Origin: Schizophyllum amplum
Lineage: Eukaryota; Basidiomycota; Agaricomycetes; Agaricales; Schizophyllaceae
Length of the DNA: 64,000 bases
Assembly: GCA_007026445.1 (NCBI GenBank)
Contig: VDMD01000010.1
Span: 496,001-560,000, forward strand
Reading direction: 5' to 3'
Below are positions 42,260 through 53,188 of this stretch, piece by piece. Every line of letters starts with the position of its first letter. The first letter of the stretch is position 1. The position numbers and the translations under genes are program-made. A model generated the notes under the pieces. The model worked only from the letters and a program-made list of their open reading frames with translations, searched no databases and had not been told where the DNA came from.

Positions 42260-45200
42260 ATGGCGACGCCCAGACACATGCGCTCCTCCTCGCACGATGC
42301 CCCGGACCTTGCCGCAGTCCGAAAGGCGAACGAGGGCAAGAGTCTCGACCAGTTGCGTGCGGAGCGCATGCAGCGGCAGCAGAGCAGAATCCGGAATCGA
42401 GGAGGGTGCGTGCTGCGCGTTTTCCCCTTCAAATTGCCTGCTCACCTATCTTTCCCTGACAGTACCTTCGTCCCAACCCTCAGCGACGATAGCGGTAACG
42501 TGCTGTTTGAAATTCTCATGGGTATAAGACCCCCACTCTCCCCACGTCGCGGACTCGAGCGACGGAGTCCCTCTCGCTCGCCGCAGAAGCGCCCCAGTGC
42601 CCTAGCTGCTGACGGCGGTGCCCCCAGTACCTCCAGTATGTTGGCATCTATCTGCATAAGCACAAAGTTCACTCCTCGTCTGCAGAACGCGCGCCGCGCA
42701 AGTCCACCACCGCCACATCACGCAAACGCGCTCCCGCGAAGGCCAAGGCAAAAGCGAAGACGACTAAGTCCCGCAAGAAGCCATCTGAGAAAGATCCTGA
42801 CGATGAGCCAGGCCCGTCCTCCCGCGTGAAGAAGGCCGCGGAGCCCTCCACCTCCACTACCTCGAAGGCAGCTGCGTCTAAGCGACGCAAGAGCTTCGCG
42901 CCCCCTGCTGCGCTCTCAGACATCGAGGAAGTCGATGAAGAAGATGCTGATGACCACATGCCGCTTAAGCCTGCCCCTGGGAAGGTCAAGGGCAAGCAGC
43001 CCGCATCAGCGGCGGCTGCAGCTACCGGTTCTTCGTCCAAGGCGGAAGCAGCGCCCGCTAAGGGTAAAGGCAAGGGGAAAGCCAAGGCGTCGACGAGAGA
43101 CGCGTCGGACACCACTACACGGGATGCAGGGAAACCCGTCACACGAGAAGAAGGCGAGGAAGACGACGACGACATGCCCGTCCTCCGTCGATCCCCACGG
43201 AAAGCGAAGTCCAAGGTGGCATTCCCAGCTACAACGTCTAGGAAATCTTCTCGGGCCGCAGGCGCCGCAAAGCCACGCTTTCCTACTGCGAGATCACCTT
43301 CGCCTGACGCAGAGGCATCTTTTATCGTCTCAAAGGAACCTCCGCCAGCCACGAAGCAACCGCCGCCTGCCGAAAAGCTACACCCGCCTATCACAAAGCT
43401 ACCGCCGCCCGCCAAATTGGCCTTCCCCGCGACCTTCACATCCGCCACCCTCTCATCTGCCAACCACGAGTCTGCCGGGCTCCCATCTTCCAACCACGCA
43501 GACGCAGATTATACGCAGCATACAGCTGCAGATCATACGCGACATCCTATCGCGAAGCACAAACCGCTGGTAGCCACCGCGTCTGAGACAACGACCCCGA
43601 CCCTCGTGAACTCGTCTCCAGAGCCCGAGGACTCGCCGCTGAAGCGCCCGCCGCCTTTGAAGCGGGCGGATGTTGTCCAACCGCCTCTCAGGCGGTTGGA
43701 TATCCCACCGCCTCGCAAGCGGGTGGCCGTCGACGAGGATGTGGCTGACACTGCGCCAAAGGCGAAGCGGCGGAAGGGTGCGGTGGACGTCGAAGACGAC
43801 GTGACGGTCGTTGGCAAGGCCGCGACGATCGTTGACAAGAATGTGACGACTGGTGAAGAGGAAATGGCCGCCGTCGACGAGAAACCCGCACCGAAGGCGA
43901 AGCGGCGCAAGGCTGCTCGGGATCGAGGAAAGGACGTTATCGCTGCGGATATACTGTCAGCGGTGGACGAAGAGCCCGCCCCAGCCAAGAAGGCGCGCAC
44001 CGGAGGGAAGAAGAAGAAGGCGGTCGTGCTTGAGGAAGCGGCTGCGGCTGCGGTTGAGGGAGCCGCTGCGGTGAAGTCTGGGGTGGAGGAAGAGGTCGCC
44101 GTGGAGGAGGCCGCTGAGACAGACGGGGCGCCCGCGAAAGGGAAGAAGTCGACGAAAGACAAGGCGGCGGCGAAGGGCAAGTCCAAGGCGGCGGCGAAGG
44201 CAGAGTCTAGAGCGGAGGCGAAGGCAGAGGCCAAGGCGGAGGCGAAGGCAGAGGCCAGGGCGGAGGCGAAGAAAGCAGTTGAGGCCAAGTCGAAGCGTAA
44301 TGCTGACGCTCCCGCCGAGGAGGAGCCCACGGAGGAAGAGGTGCCCGTCAAGGCGAAGAAGGGGAAGGACGCGGCGAAGGAGCAGGACGGGTCGTCGAAG
44401 GCTGCGAGCGCTTCGAAGGCCGCGAGCGGTCCGAAGGCCACGAACGACTCGAAGGTTACGAACGGCGCGACGGGAAAGGATCTAAAGAAAGCACGCGCAG
44501 CTCCGTCACCTTCACCGTCCCCCGAGGTTGATGAGCCGCATTCACCGCCCTCCAATGAACAAGTGCGATTGCCGCCTTCCAAGCGCAAGAAGCCTGCCGC
44601 CGCCACGAACGACGACGCACCGTCCGAGGACGACGACGATGACTATCGACCGCTGAAGCGCCGGCGCGAGCAGGTTCAGTCCAAGATCGAACAGGTTTGG
44701 TCTAAGACTGAGCCGCAGCGCGAGGATGTCCCGCCTAAGGGCCAGCGGAAGAAGGGCGCGAAGGTCAAGCCTGTTGTGGATGACGAGGTGCCGGTCGTGG
44801 AGGACGAAGGGCCGGTCGTAGAGGACGTGGGGCCCGCTGCGGAGGAGCGGCCTATCGCAGAGGACAGGTGTATCGCAAAGGACGAGCCGGTTGCGGCCGC
44901 GAAACCCGTTGTACCCAAGGGCCGACGAAGAAAGGCGGAGAGGACGAAGGCCCTTGAACCACAGCCCGAGGCAGCTGAAGTCAGGTCCAAGGCATCTGGA
45001 TCCAAGCCTCAGACGTCCGAGCCCAAGATCAAGTCCATGTCCGAGACTAAGGCGTCTGAATCGAAGTCGAAGGCGCCTGAGCGCGAGGGCAACGATGACG
45101 ACGACGACGAAGCCAATCTGCCGAACAATACGAAGTCGAAAGCTGCGCCTCGCCGGAAGCGGGCGATCCCAGTGGACGAGGACGAGCACGCCGAACCTGC

Positions 45201-45511
45201 ACCGCGAAGCAAGAAGAGCAAGAAGGCGGACGTCGTCGAGGAGGAGGAGGAGGGTGTATGGGACGAGGTCGTGAAGGTTGGGGGCAAGAAGAAGAAGGCC
45301 GGCGCCGACCTGGGTAAGGGCAAGCCGTCGCAAAGTGAAGGGAACGAGGTGTGTGCGAACGCGTTGACGACTAAACCTTTGCTGATTCGAGCTACAGGAA
45401 ACATCCCGAAAATGGAGCGGCCTACCAGCCCATGTGGCGGAGCGCTTGAAGAAGCGTCGGTACACGCTCATTGCAGACGATGAGCCGGACGAACTCGATT
45501 GTTTCTCATGA
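42260..45511 (+). CDS. Lys/Ala/Glu-rich nuclear-type low-complexity protein
   Basis: Long disordered protein of unknown function. It starts MATPRHMRSSSHDAPDLAAV, then LDQLRAERMQRQQSRIR. After two introns (about 42.4-42.6 kb, borders uncertain) a frame runs from YLQYVGIYLHKHKVHSSSAE into a basic stretch, APAKAKAKAKTTKSRKKPSE. About 850 residues of Lys/Pro/Glu/Ala repeats follow, including nuclear-localisation-like PKAKRRK and a heptad-like EAKAEAKAEAKAEARAEAKK near 44.22 kb. A GTGTGT intron near 45.35 kb leads to a conserved-looking tail, GLPAHVAERLKKRRYTLIAD, ending DELDCFS with TGA at 45509-45511. Composition suggests a chromatin-associated protein; no named domain is recognised. Confidence 0.66.
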
Positions 45512-45847
45512 ATTCTACATTCAGGCCAGGGCCTACATCACTATTCAGCATTACACGCATACATACTCTCGTCGCATTCACATCTAAGTTATCTACCGCA
45601 CCGGACCTGCGTCGTATAAATTCCTCGTACATTTGTAGCTCAGCGCTCATGTCATTCACTCTATCCTAAATTATCATAGCGCAGGTGTACTACACGAGAG
45701 GTGAAAAATTGAAAAGTGCTCGGGCATTGCCCTACCACCGCCATCTTCAAAGCAACAGACCGAAGAGTCAAACCGTGAAAGTTGCTCCTTTAGTAAGGGA
45801 ATGTATCAGCGTACAACGATGTCATCTACCGTATCGATATGATGATA
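45512..45847. other. Convergent 3' intergenic region
   Basis: 336 bp between two convergent genes; no coding sequence is seen. Confidence 0.4.
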
Positions 45848-47524
45848 TCACGAATCAGTATCCTCCGACTGCAGACCCCGCAGCATCTCTACCACGTCCG
45901 CCGACCCATACGTATTCACCGCATCCCACTCCCAGCTCACGAAGGACTTCGAGGGCAGCTTCTCCAGGAGTGTCAGCACCCGCGGGAGCTGCGAGGGCCG
46001 CAAGCAGGCGTTCGCGAGGTCTATCACCTCCTCGCGAGTCATGCCAACGGCACTCTGCATGCGCGGGTCCCCCGTCATATCCTTGGCAATGCGAGAGAGC
46101 TTCCCCGTGAACGGGACTAGCGGAGGCGGGTCGCAGTATGCATAGTTGAGCTTGGCGTCGTTCAGAGGACGCGAGTAAGTGGCAACGGTCATGCCATGGT
46201 CGTCCAGAGCAGAGGTGCCGACAAGGACACCGCCGACGATGTTTCCTGAACGGATCACGTACATTATCGGCTCGTATAGACGTCTGTCCAGGATGGACGT
46301 GCACGAAGACCAGTCCTCAGAAGCAGTGTCGACATTCTTCTCGAAGGGAGCCGTGTAGTTGTCGATACAGAGGTACGTGGTCCTGTCGGTCCTCCGCTGC
46401 GCCTTTATCTGCATTGGTGGCGTTATTATTGACAACTCAACGGTCGTATGTAGCAGAGACGAACCGTGGCGCGAAGCAGCAAATCTGTAGCGTCATTGGA
46501 GGCAAGCGCAAATGACATCTCACTATCCGAAAGCTGGAGGAGGTCGCGATACTTGTTCAAAAAGCGGGTCACCGCGTCGTACAGCATATTCGTGATGCTC
46601 TGTTCGAGAGTCGACGTCGTCGTCACATCTAGGCATGCCATGTCCATGTGGAGAACAACGTTGATATTGGGTACGAAGGTATACCACCCGATGTCCTTAT
46701 GTCCGTCCGATTCCGCGATGATCCTGGACCATATGCTTTCGCGAGCGGTAGGGGATATCACATCGTGCAGCTCAGCTGCGAGGGAGAGCAGTACTGAGCG
46801 ACCATAGCCAGATGGTCGACGTATGACACAGACTTTGCGCTGCAAGTGCAGCAGGGGGATATATGCACTCTTGTCGATGAATATACGTCGATGTTCTCGC
46901 AGGCTGAGAAAGGAGTGATCCGTGGGCGAGGGCAGACGCTGAGCCTGAGTCAGAAGCGAGTTTAGAGATACGGCATCACAGCGCACCGGGTTCACGTTCT
47001 GGGGTCTGCATACTGAATCTGTGATCCATTGCAAAGGAATCCTTCGCACAGGTGGCCTGGCCAATGCGGCAGCCTCGTCACTGGACGACCCAGTATCACC
47101 GACGAGATATGCTACGAGATATGAGTCAGAGCCTTAGCCAAGTATGAAGCTACTTACTTGCAGGTGAGGGAGGCGTCAAAGCAAATACGATACTTTGACG
47201 ATTGTCACCATCGGCGTAACGAGCCAGCGCTGGAATAACCTCGTCGTGCATATCGACAGCTATATCTGATGCGGCAAATGGCCTCCGGAGTGCTTTCCCC
47301 TCTAGATCGCTCAGTCGGCGAGGTGATATCCTCACTTCCTCCAAGACGCCCCCACAACGACAAAGTTCGGAGTGTTCAATTTGGACATCGTTGTACACGT
47401 CAGCAAATGTCGAGTCTCGCTGAGAGAGCAGGCGGGTGTTGCGCAGTGGCATGAAGATGAAAGGTTCATGGTCGAGGAAGAAGCATAATACGCGCCTCAC
47501 CCTGAGATCTTCATCGGGTGTCAT
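45848..47524 (-). CDS. AAA-ATPase-like paralogue A, altered Walker motifs
   Basis: Three-exon gene. Exon 1 starts at ATG 47522-47524 and encodes a compact N-terminal domain (RVLCFFLDHEPFIF, TFADVYNDVQIEHSELCRCG, ending RQSIVFALTPPSP) whose layout recalls Crinkler header domains. Exon 2 begins DTGSSSDEAAALARPPV and holds the P-loop region: RRIFIDKSAYIPLL then VCVIRRPSGYGRSVLLS. This matches the PF09820 pattern (DKT ... RPRRFGKS) but has Arg for the Walker A Lys. Exon 3 has TYLCIDNYTAPF, the Walker B equivalent of IDEYD with Asn for Glu, and continues to a C-terminal region (MTREEVIDLANACLRPSQLP) ending EDTDS at 45848-45850. No nuclease domain follows. It is a close paralogue of the gene at 53189-54861. 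If a pseudo-NTPase, it may act as a partner or regulator. Confidence 0.75.
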
Positions 47525-47769
47525 GGTGGTTACACGCAGGTTGTGTATTTGGCGTTGTTGAGAAATTTTCGGCACTTGGCACAGTTCAGCCACTGAGCCG
47601 ATTGAACGGTGAGTACTAGAGCTTGAGCGGGGAATTTCGAGTCTCGAGGTACGGAGAGAAGCGACGGTGGCAGCCTGTTGTTGATGTTCGAGTCCACTCG
47701 CGGCGGTTGCCGAACGAAGCGTCAGCATGCGCATGTCAGACGACCAGCCGCGCCTCTGCTCCTGCTGCC

Positions 47770-48440
47770 ATGTCGCTCCCCCGTTCGAGCTACGACCCGC
47801 GACGGGTGTGCCTGAACCCGTTCCCCAACGTCTCCCTCGGCAAGCACAGGCGCACCATCGGCGTCTACCTCTCGGGAGCCCTGGTGCGCTCCCCCTGGGT
47901 CCATGGTCCCTATCGCTGACCCTCTGCGCAGTTCGCACTCGCAAACTGGACGTTCCTCGACGCCGCCATCTTATCAGCCCATGCACACTCGCCGTACACG
48001 GCACCGGGGCAGCCGCAAGAAGACGCCCCCGTGCACGTCGCGTTCGTCGACTGGGTCCCCGGCATCTTCTCCCTCCTCGGCTTCTTGATCGTCAACCTCA
48101 TCGACAAGGACCGCATCCGTGGCGAGGGCTTCGGTGCCGGCGACGAGCGTGCTGTCTGGCGCGCGCGCCTCTTCCTCTTCATCGGCTTTGCGTGCATGGC
48201 GGGCGGGCTCGCCGGCAGTGTGGTGCGTATGCTGCGCCGTTGCTCTACGAGGTTCGCTGACCCCCCTGTCTTCCCCAGTGCGTGCTTATCCTGAAGTATG
48301 TGATGGGACACTTTGCCGAGCAGTTCACGTACTACGGCTACGCGAATGTGTCGCAGAACGTTGCCATGATGCTCAGCGCAGTCGTGCTCTGGATTGCGCA
48401 GAGCGGAAGCAACGAGTACGAGTACAACCTCACGTTATAA
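47770..48440 (+). CDS. VPS68: VPS68/TMEM50-family (UPF0220) membrane protein
   Basis: Small endosomal/vacuolar sorting membrane protein. ATG is at 47770: MSLPRSSYDPRRVCLNPFPN. A GTGCGC intron joins YLSGAL to FALANWTFLDAAILSAHAHS. Four hydrophobic segments are visible: around YLSGALFALANWTFLDAAIL, WVPGIFSLLGFLIVNLI, ARLFLFIGFACMAGGLAGSV and NVAMMLSAVVLWIA. A second intron (GTGCGT to CCCAG) joins GSV to CVLILKYVMGHF. It ends EYEYNLTL with TAA at 48438-48440. Length and order of segments match the family. This conserved gene sits inside the AAA-ATPase-like cluster and starts 245 bp from paralogue A on the opposite strand. Confidence 0.9.
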
Positions 48441-50111
48441 CTCGGGGAACCCATATGAAGATCGTCTTATCACTTTGTCTTCGACTGGCTGGACGGTGAC
48501 GCGACTATCGAATGTACTTACCATGTCTTATAGTCAGGGCAAGCAAGTGTGTTGTAATTTGCTGGCGCGCGATGGCACTCAACCAAGATTGCCCACATGG
48601 TACGTCTATACTTACAACATCACTATCCTAGGACCATCCAACTCCCTTCGCACGTCTTGGTTGCGTATTGACAGCAGGGCGCAAGTCATGGTAAGCTCTG
48701 TCAGGCGGTTGGCGTGAAGATGGACGCGGGATCTAAAAGGTATGTATGACCACACGCATATCCGACAGGCTTTTGGCGAACATCGGCTTGTTGCACGTCT
48801 CATCATGCTCTGCATTTTTGGTGCGTATCATCCTTCTCATGTACCTGATTTTACTGACCGGGCGTCATAGACTGGTGAATTCCATCTCGGGACTGAACGA
48901 CGAACCGATGAGCATACGCTGCGTACGAATTGGCCCTACATGGTTGGTTCATACACATCTAGACTCAGTTGGTCGAGCACCGTGTCTTCATTGCGCGCTA
49001 TGACCTACACCACATCGTGCGTTTGCACCATTTCCACCGGAAGAGATATTGGCTGACTCTGCACAATCAGTGAACGTTGTTTCTTCTCTGCACCTCAAAC
49101 ATTGTCACTCACACTCTACTCTTCAGCCTTTACGCATTATATACCCGCTTGCATTGGAATCTAGAGCCGGAGCGCAGTAAATCATCACCATTCCGTGATT
49201 CTTGCTCTTGTTCGTCGACGAGGCTTGCAGAAAGGCGGTGCGGTCAATACAACCCCGTCATGAGCTGACGACATTACTCAGGACACGGGCGCAGAGAGAC
49301 GCCTCGGCTCAAAAAGCGAACGCCGATGCATCGTTCCGTGTTTCCAGACCGCCAGTTCTCCCTGCGCGTGTTTGCAATTTCTCGACCTCGGGGAAATATA
49401 CCAGTCCTCAGAGATCGAACTTCGTTCAAGCTTCGCATGGGCAATGACCCACGTCGGCTGCGCATTGGGCAACCCCTGAGCGCGTGGGTAAGTAGCTTGT
49501 GTTGCCAGCCTTGCCCGACGCCTTCCGCTGACGCTACGGGCCAGGCGACTCAGTTGCTTTCTGATGCAGATGGTATCTTCTCACCCGCTCGTGCAGTCCG
49601 CATATGGCGCGTATATACCGAGGGCGTATCATTGCTATTCGAAGACGTCGCTGCCGTTATATGCGCGCCCAGAGCGTGTGCGTCCAAGGCGCTCGCTTGC
49701 GCGACGTATCTTCCGCGCCCAGGTGACTGTACGGCTGACGGCTGGATTCACGGTATACACTGTTGATGACCCAAGGCCAGGCGGGAGGGGGCTTGCGGGC
49801 TGCCACCAACGCTGTAGAAAGCGGTACGTCCTCGACCGCCATGCAAGCCCTAACTACGAATGCAGGAAGTCTGTTGACTATCAGGTTGAGAACGAGTCGC
49901 TCGACACTACTTCTCGGCTGCATTTCCGGACATCCCCTAGCGCAGATTCCGAGAGAAGGAAGGAAAGAAGGCGACTAATGCGGACAATGTAACTCATATT
50001 AGGGTATGTCGCTCTCGCTCGTCGTAGCTACATAGTACTGAACTGTCGCTCACAGCGAAAGCCATCGAAATTGCGGTCCCTGTTACAATTTACGGCTAAG
50101 CATTGCTAGAA
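48441..50111. other. 1.7-kb interval without a supported gene
   Basis: Several frames of 60-145 codons occur on the plus strand (for example around 49326-49990), but none shows a recognisable domain, signal peptide or consistent splice pattern. A degraded gene is possible. It lies between VPS68 and the 3' end of the nuclease gene, within the accessory cluster. Confidence 0.4.
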
Positions 50112-53050
50112 CTACTCCTGTACATGCACAAGACGCCAGTTGACACTGCGAGGACGGCCCACACGCGTTACCCACGACCGAAACCCGAGGTGGATGATGA
50201 CCCACGTCTCCACCGTGTAGGGCTCATCGGAATCCTCCTTGCGAACCCTAGGCCGTCCTTCGTTGTCGAACCGGTCGTTGAGGTAGGTGGCTGGCTTGTC
50301 ATTGAGTGTATGGTAGTACCCTCTGACCTGCGTGCTCGCCTCTATGTGAAGCTGCTTGATGGTCATGGTAACGTTCTCGCCTGTGGGGGTCTTCTTTGGT
50401 ATGTTACCTTGCCATACCCAACAGCGCAGAGTGTTTTCCGATGAGTTTTTCGCCCCGGTGCCGAATCTGGCCGCCTTGAGCTCCTGGTACAGCGCTGCGT
50501 ACGTCCGGTTGTTGGCCTTCTGTAACTGATCCATCGGAATCATCTTCAGCTCGAAGATGATGATTCTCCTGCCGAGAATGCATGACAGGACGATGTCCAT
50601 TTGTTTGAGTTTGTCATATGGCCCTCTCGTTGAGTCTCGGTACACGCACAGCTCCGGCGTGACGTGCGAAGCAGTGGTACACTTGAGGATCGCGACTATG
50701 CTGTTCCTTACGTCCTTTTCCGCGTTGGGATGAATCTCCTTGGCGAGTTGCTGGGGGATGGGCCGGCTCTCGCCCGCTCTCTCGATCAGCTCGCACAGCC
50801 GGTGTGGAGGATGAAGAGCAGCGAAATCACTCGCGACGACCTGCATGTCTCTCAGTCAGACTCGTAACGAGACAAACTCGCTGCATGCGACGTACATCCT
50901 CGAAGTACTGTTTGATCTATGGCCGAGGTTATATGCTGCCACTTTGATAAAGTGATTGAAGAAACTCACGGGAGACACGGATGCAAGTGGCTTAATCATC
51001 ACCCTGCTAGGGCTACCGGATTCCGTTACAGCCGTCGCATAGATAATGAGGCCAGCGGCATGGAGTAATGATAGCATGTCACTCAATTTGGGTTGAGCAC
51101 TGGTGGCAGACGCATGGTTGTATACGCAGTCCAAGTCGCTCGTAGGGATGTAGACCTGTTTCTCCCGTGAAACATCTCGGACAAGCTTGACCGCCGCCGG
51201 GCCTATGCGCGGTGCCAAATGTATGGCAATAACGCGCACCAGACCAGACTGCAAGTCACTGTGTTTGTTGAAGTGGCGGGCAGATTTAACAAGCTCGTCA
51301 AAGCCTGTCGACTTGAGCTCTCCGACAACGTCGCGCATGTGGTCCAGCCAATGCATCAGGATAGACACATGGGCAGCCTCGGATAGGGAAGGATGAAAGC
51401 TGCCAATGTGTCGAAACAACAGTTGCGTCATTTTTTGGGACAGCGGTATGCTGACTCCCAGCTCCTGCGCGCGAGCATGATAGGCAGAGAGCTGATGTCC
51501 GGAAATGCCACGACAAAGGTCCTGGAACATGTCGTCCGTCTGTAGAGTGTTGTTGTTGAGGGATGTGCACTGGTGTTTATCCCTGATGAGGTCGAGGACA
51601 ACCGGCAGGGCTTCAAGAAACATGATCTTCTTGACTGGCCCTTCCATCTCGTGCGCAAGGATGAGGGGACGGACGACTGTGCGAGATAGAATTGCGGACA
51701 AGGTGTGACACGGATGTTCATTTTCGATGTGGCCAACATCCGCCAGATGAACAGGGAGAAGCGGAAGATCGATGTTGTCAACTATCGCGAGAACACTCTT
51801 CTTGGTCTTTCGCAATGAGTCCTGGAATATGTATGAGAATCACGTTGGAAGTCTATTAGACGAGACACACCAGAAACACGACGAAGCTTTTCACACCGTG
51901 ATCAAGGTCATCAAGGTCGACTCCTTCGCAGATATACTGATAACGAGAGCAGAAGACATCTATAGCAGACAGGAGGACGGTGCTTATGTTGCGCTCGAAT
52001 CTGGATACATCAGCGCGCGAGGGAGTGAGACTCCCGAAGCTGGTCGACATCGCCTCGAAGTCGAGGAACAGGATATGGTGTTGGGAATGTAGGACATCTG
52101 GTGTCTTGCCAGCATCCATGGCACCGAAAATGGAGGCGAACTGCGTGGAATAACTTATGTCGTGGAATTGTGCCAGAAACAAAGCGAACGTGGTCTTGCC
52201 GGTTCCCAGAGGCCGGCATAGACGCAGCATCCACTCATGCCCGAATCGTTCGCAGATTCTGACTATGTGAATGGTCGGATCGAAGATAAGCGCATTGACG
52301 TTTTTCGGGTGGAGCAGCTCTACGAAGCTGCGCGTCTGCAGCACTGAGCCCTTCGCACGAATCGTGAGCGGCAGTAATGGTGCACATTGATGTTCTACTT
52401 ACTAGGACAGTAGAAGCGGGACCCGAGCGCTGGATCTGAAAGACACGACCTGGTCCACTCTGCACAGGTGTCACATCACAAATCTGGAGGGATACGCTCT
52501 GATCCAGCTCGCTGGCCTCAGCGTCCGGGGCATCCGGCAGCACGGTGATGGGAGTTCCAGCGTCGAGGGGATCCGGCAGCACGGTGACGGGACTTCCATC
52601 GTCGAGGGGATTCGGCTGCCCGCTGACGGGACTTCCAGCTTCGAGAAGAGATCTAGCCCTCTTCAACTTGTTGCTACGGGTCATCGTGAAGATAGCATGC
52701 AGGCCCATCGTGTTTGACCACAAACTGGCCAGTTGGCCGACGCGAACGGCTATTGGGAATGATGCGAAGGTGTTGCGGGTGACTGAGAAGGCGTCCAGCA
52801 GCCCTTTCGCTTCCGCCCCTGCAGGTGGTACATTGATGACAGGGATGAAGAACTCGGCATCGACGCGGAAAGGGCATTCGGCTTGTGTGCATATCCCTTC
52901 ATGAAATTCCTTGAGTGAGTACAGAATTTCGTCTGCCACACGGTCTCTGTCTTCAAGATTCGAGGTCCTGAGCTTCAAAATGGGGTCCCGTGTGAGGGTA
53001 TCCTTGGGATGATGGACAAGCCCAAGAATGAGATATTCAGGCGAGGACAT
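50112..53050 (-). CDS. AAA-ATPase-like (P-loop NTPase) fused to PD-(D/E)XK nuclease
   Basis: Predicted NTPase-nuclease fusion. ATG is at 53048-53050 (MSSPEYLILGLVHHPKDTL). The N-terminal region ends near LHAIFTMTRS and may be a divergent header domain. A 13-residue tandem repeat follows (SPVTVLPDPLDAG type; 52521-52637). A GTAAGT intron leads to VELLHPKNVNALIFDPTIHI and LCRPLGTGKTTFALFLAQFH, an intact Walker A (GTGKTT) in the PF09820 context. A GTGTGT intron joins to SVLAIVDNIDLPLLPVH, the Walker B region with Asn for Glu. A helical section of about 300 residues follows. The last exon carries KDVRNSIVAILKCTTASHVT, QMDIVLSCILGRRIIIFELK (Asp ... Glu-x-Lys nuclease core) and an Asn/Ala/Tyr helix, as in PDDEXK_9. 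It ends HVQE at 50112. This full architecture is like bacterial AAA-ATPase_like/PDDEXK proteins. Confidence 0.76.
52521..52637 (-). repeat. Coding 39-nt tandem repeat, three units
   Basis: Units at 52521-52559, 52560-52598 and 52599-52637, each encoding 13 residues of the type GTPITVLPDAPDA / GSPVTVLPDPLDA. The first two are closest to each other. They lie in the linker between the N-terminal region and the NTPase domain of the nuclease gene. Confidence 0.85.
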
Positions 53051-53188
53051 GGCGGTTTCATCGATGGTCGTGCGATCGTCACATGTCACATATGGTTGAA
53101 TCGGCTGACCCGGGCCGGAATGTGTCACGGTCAACTGCCGAAAGATCCTCTTCAACAACACCAAACACACGACTTGCGGTCAACCACC
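53051..53188. promoter_or_regulatory. Short shared divergent promoter, nuclease gene / paralogue B
   Basis: 138 bp separate the two opposite start codons, so both genes are likely controlled together. No upstream 5' exon is needed by either model. Confidence 0.55.

Noticed and set aside
43533..44606. 357-codon antisense frame in the Lys-rich gene
   Set aside because: Ser/Ala/Phe low complexity is the expected complement of Lys/Ala/Glu repeats; no splice or start signals support it.
49326..49990. Overlapping plus-strand frames of about 145 codons as a gene in the AAA-ATPase cluster
   Set aside because: No domain, no consistent exon joins and Arg-rich composition typical of chance frames.
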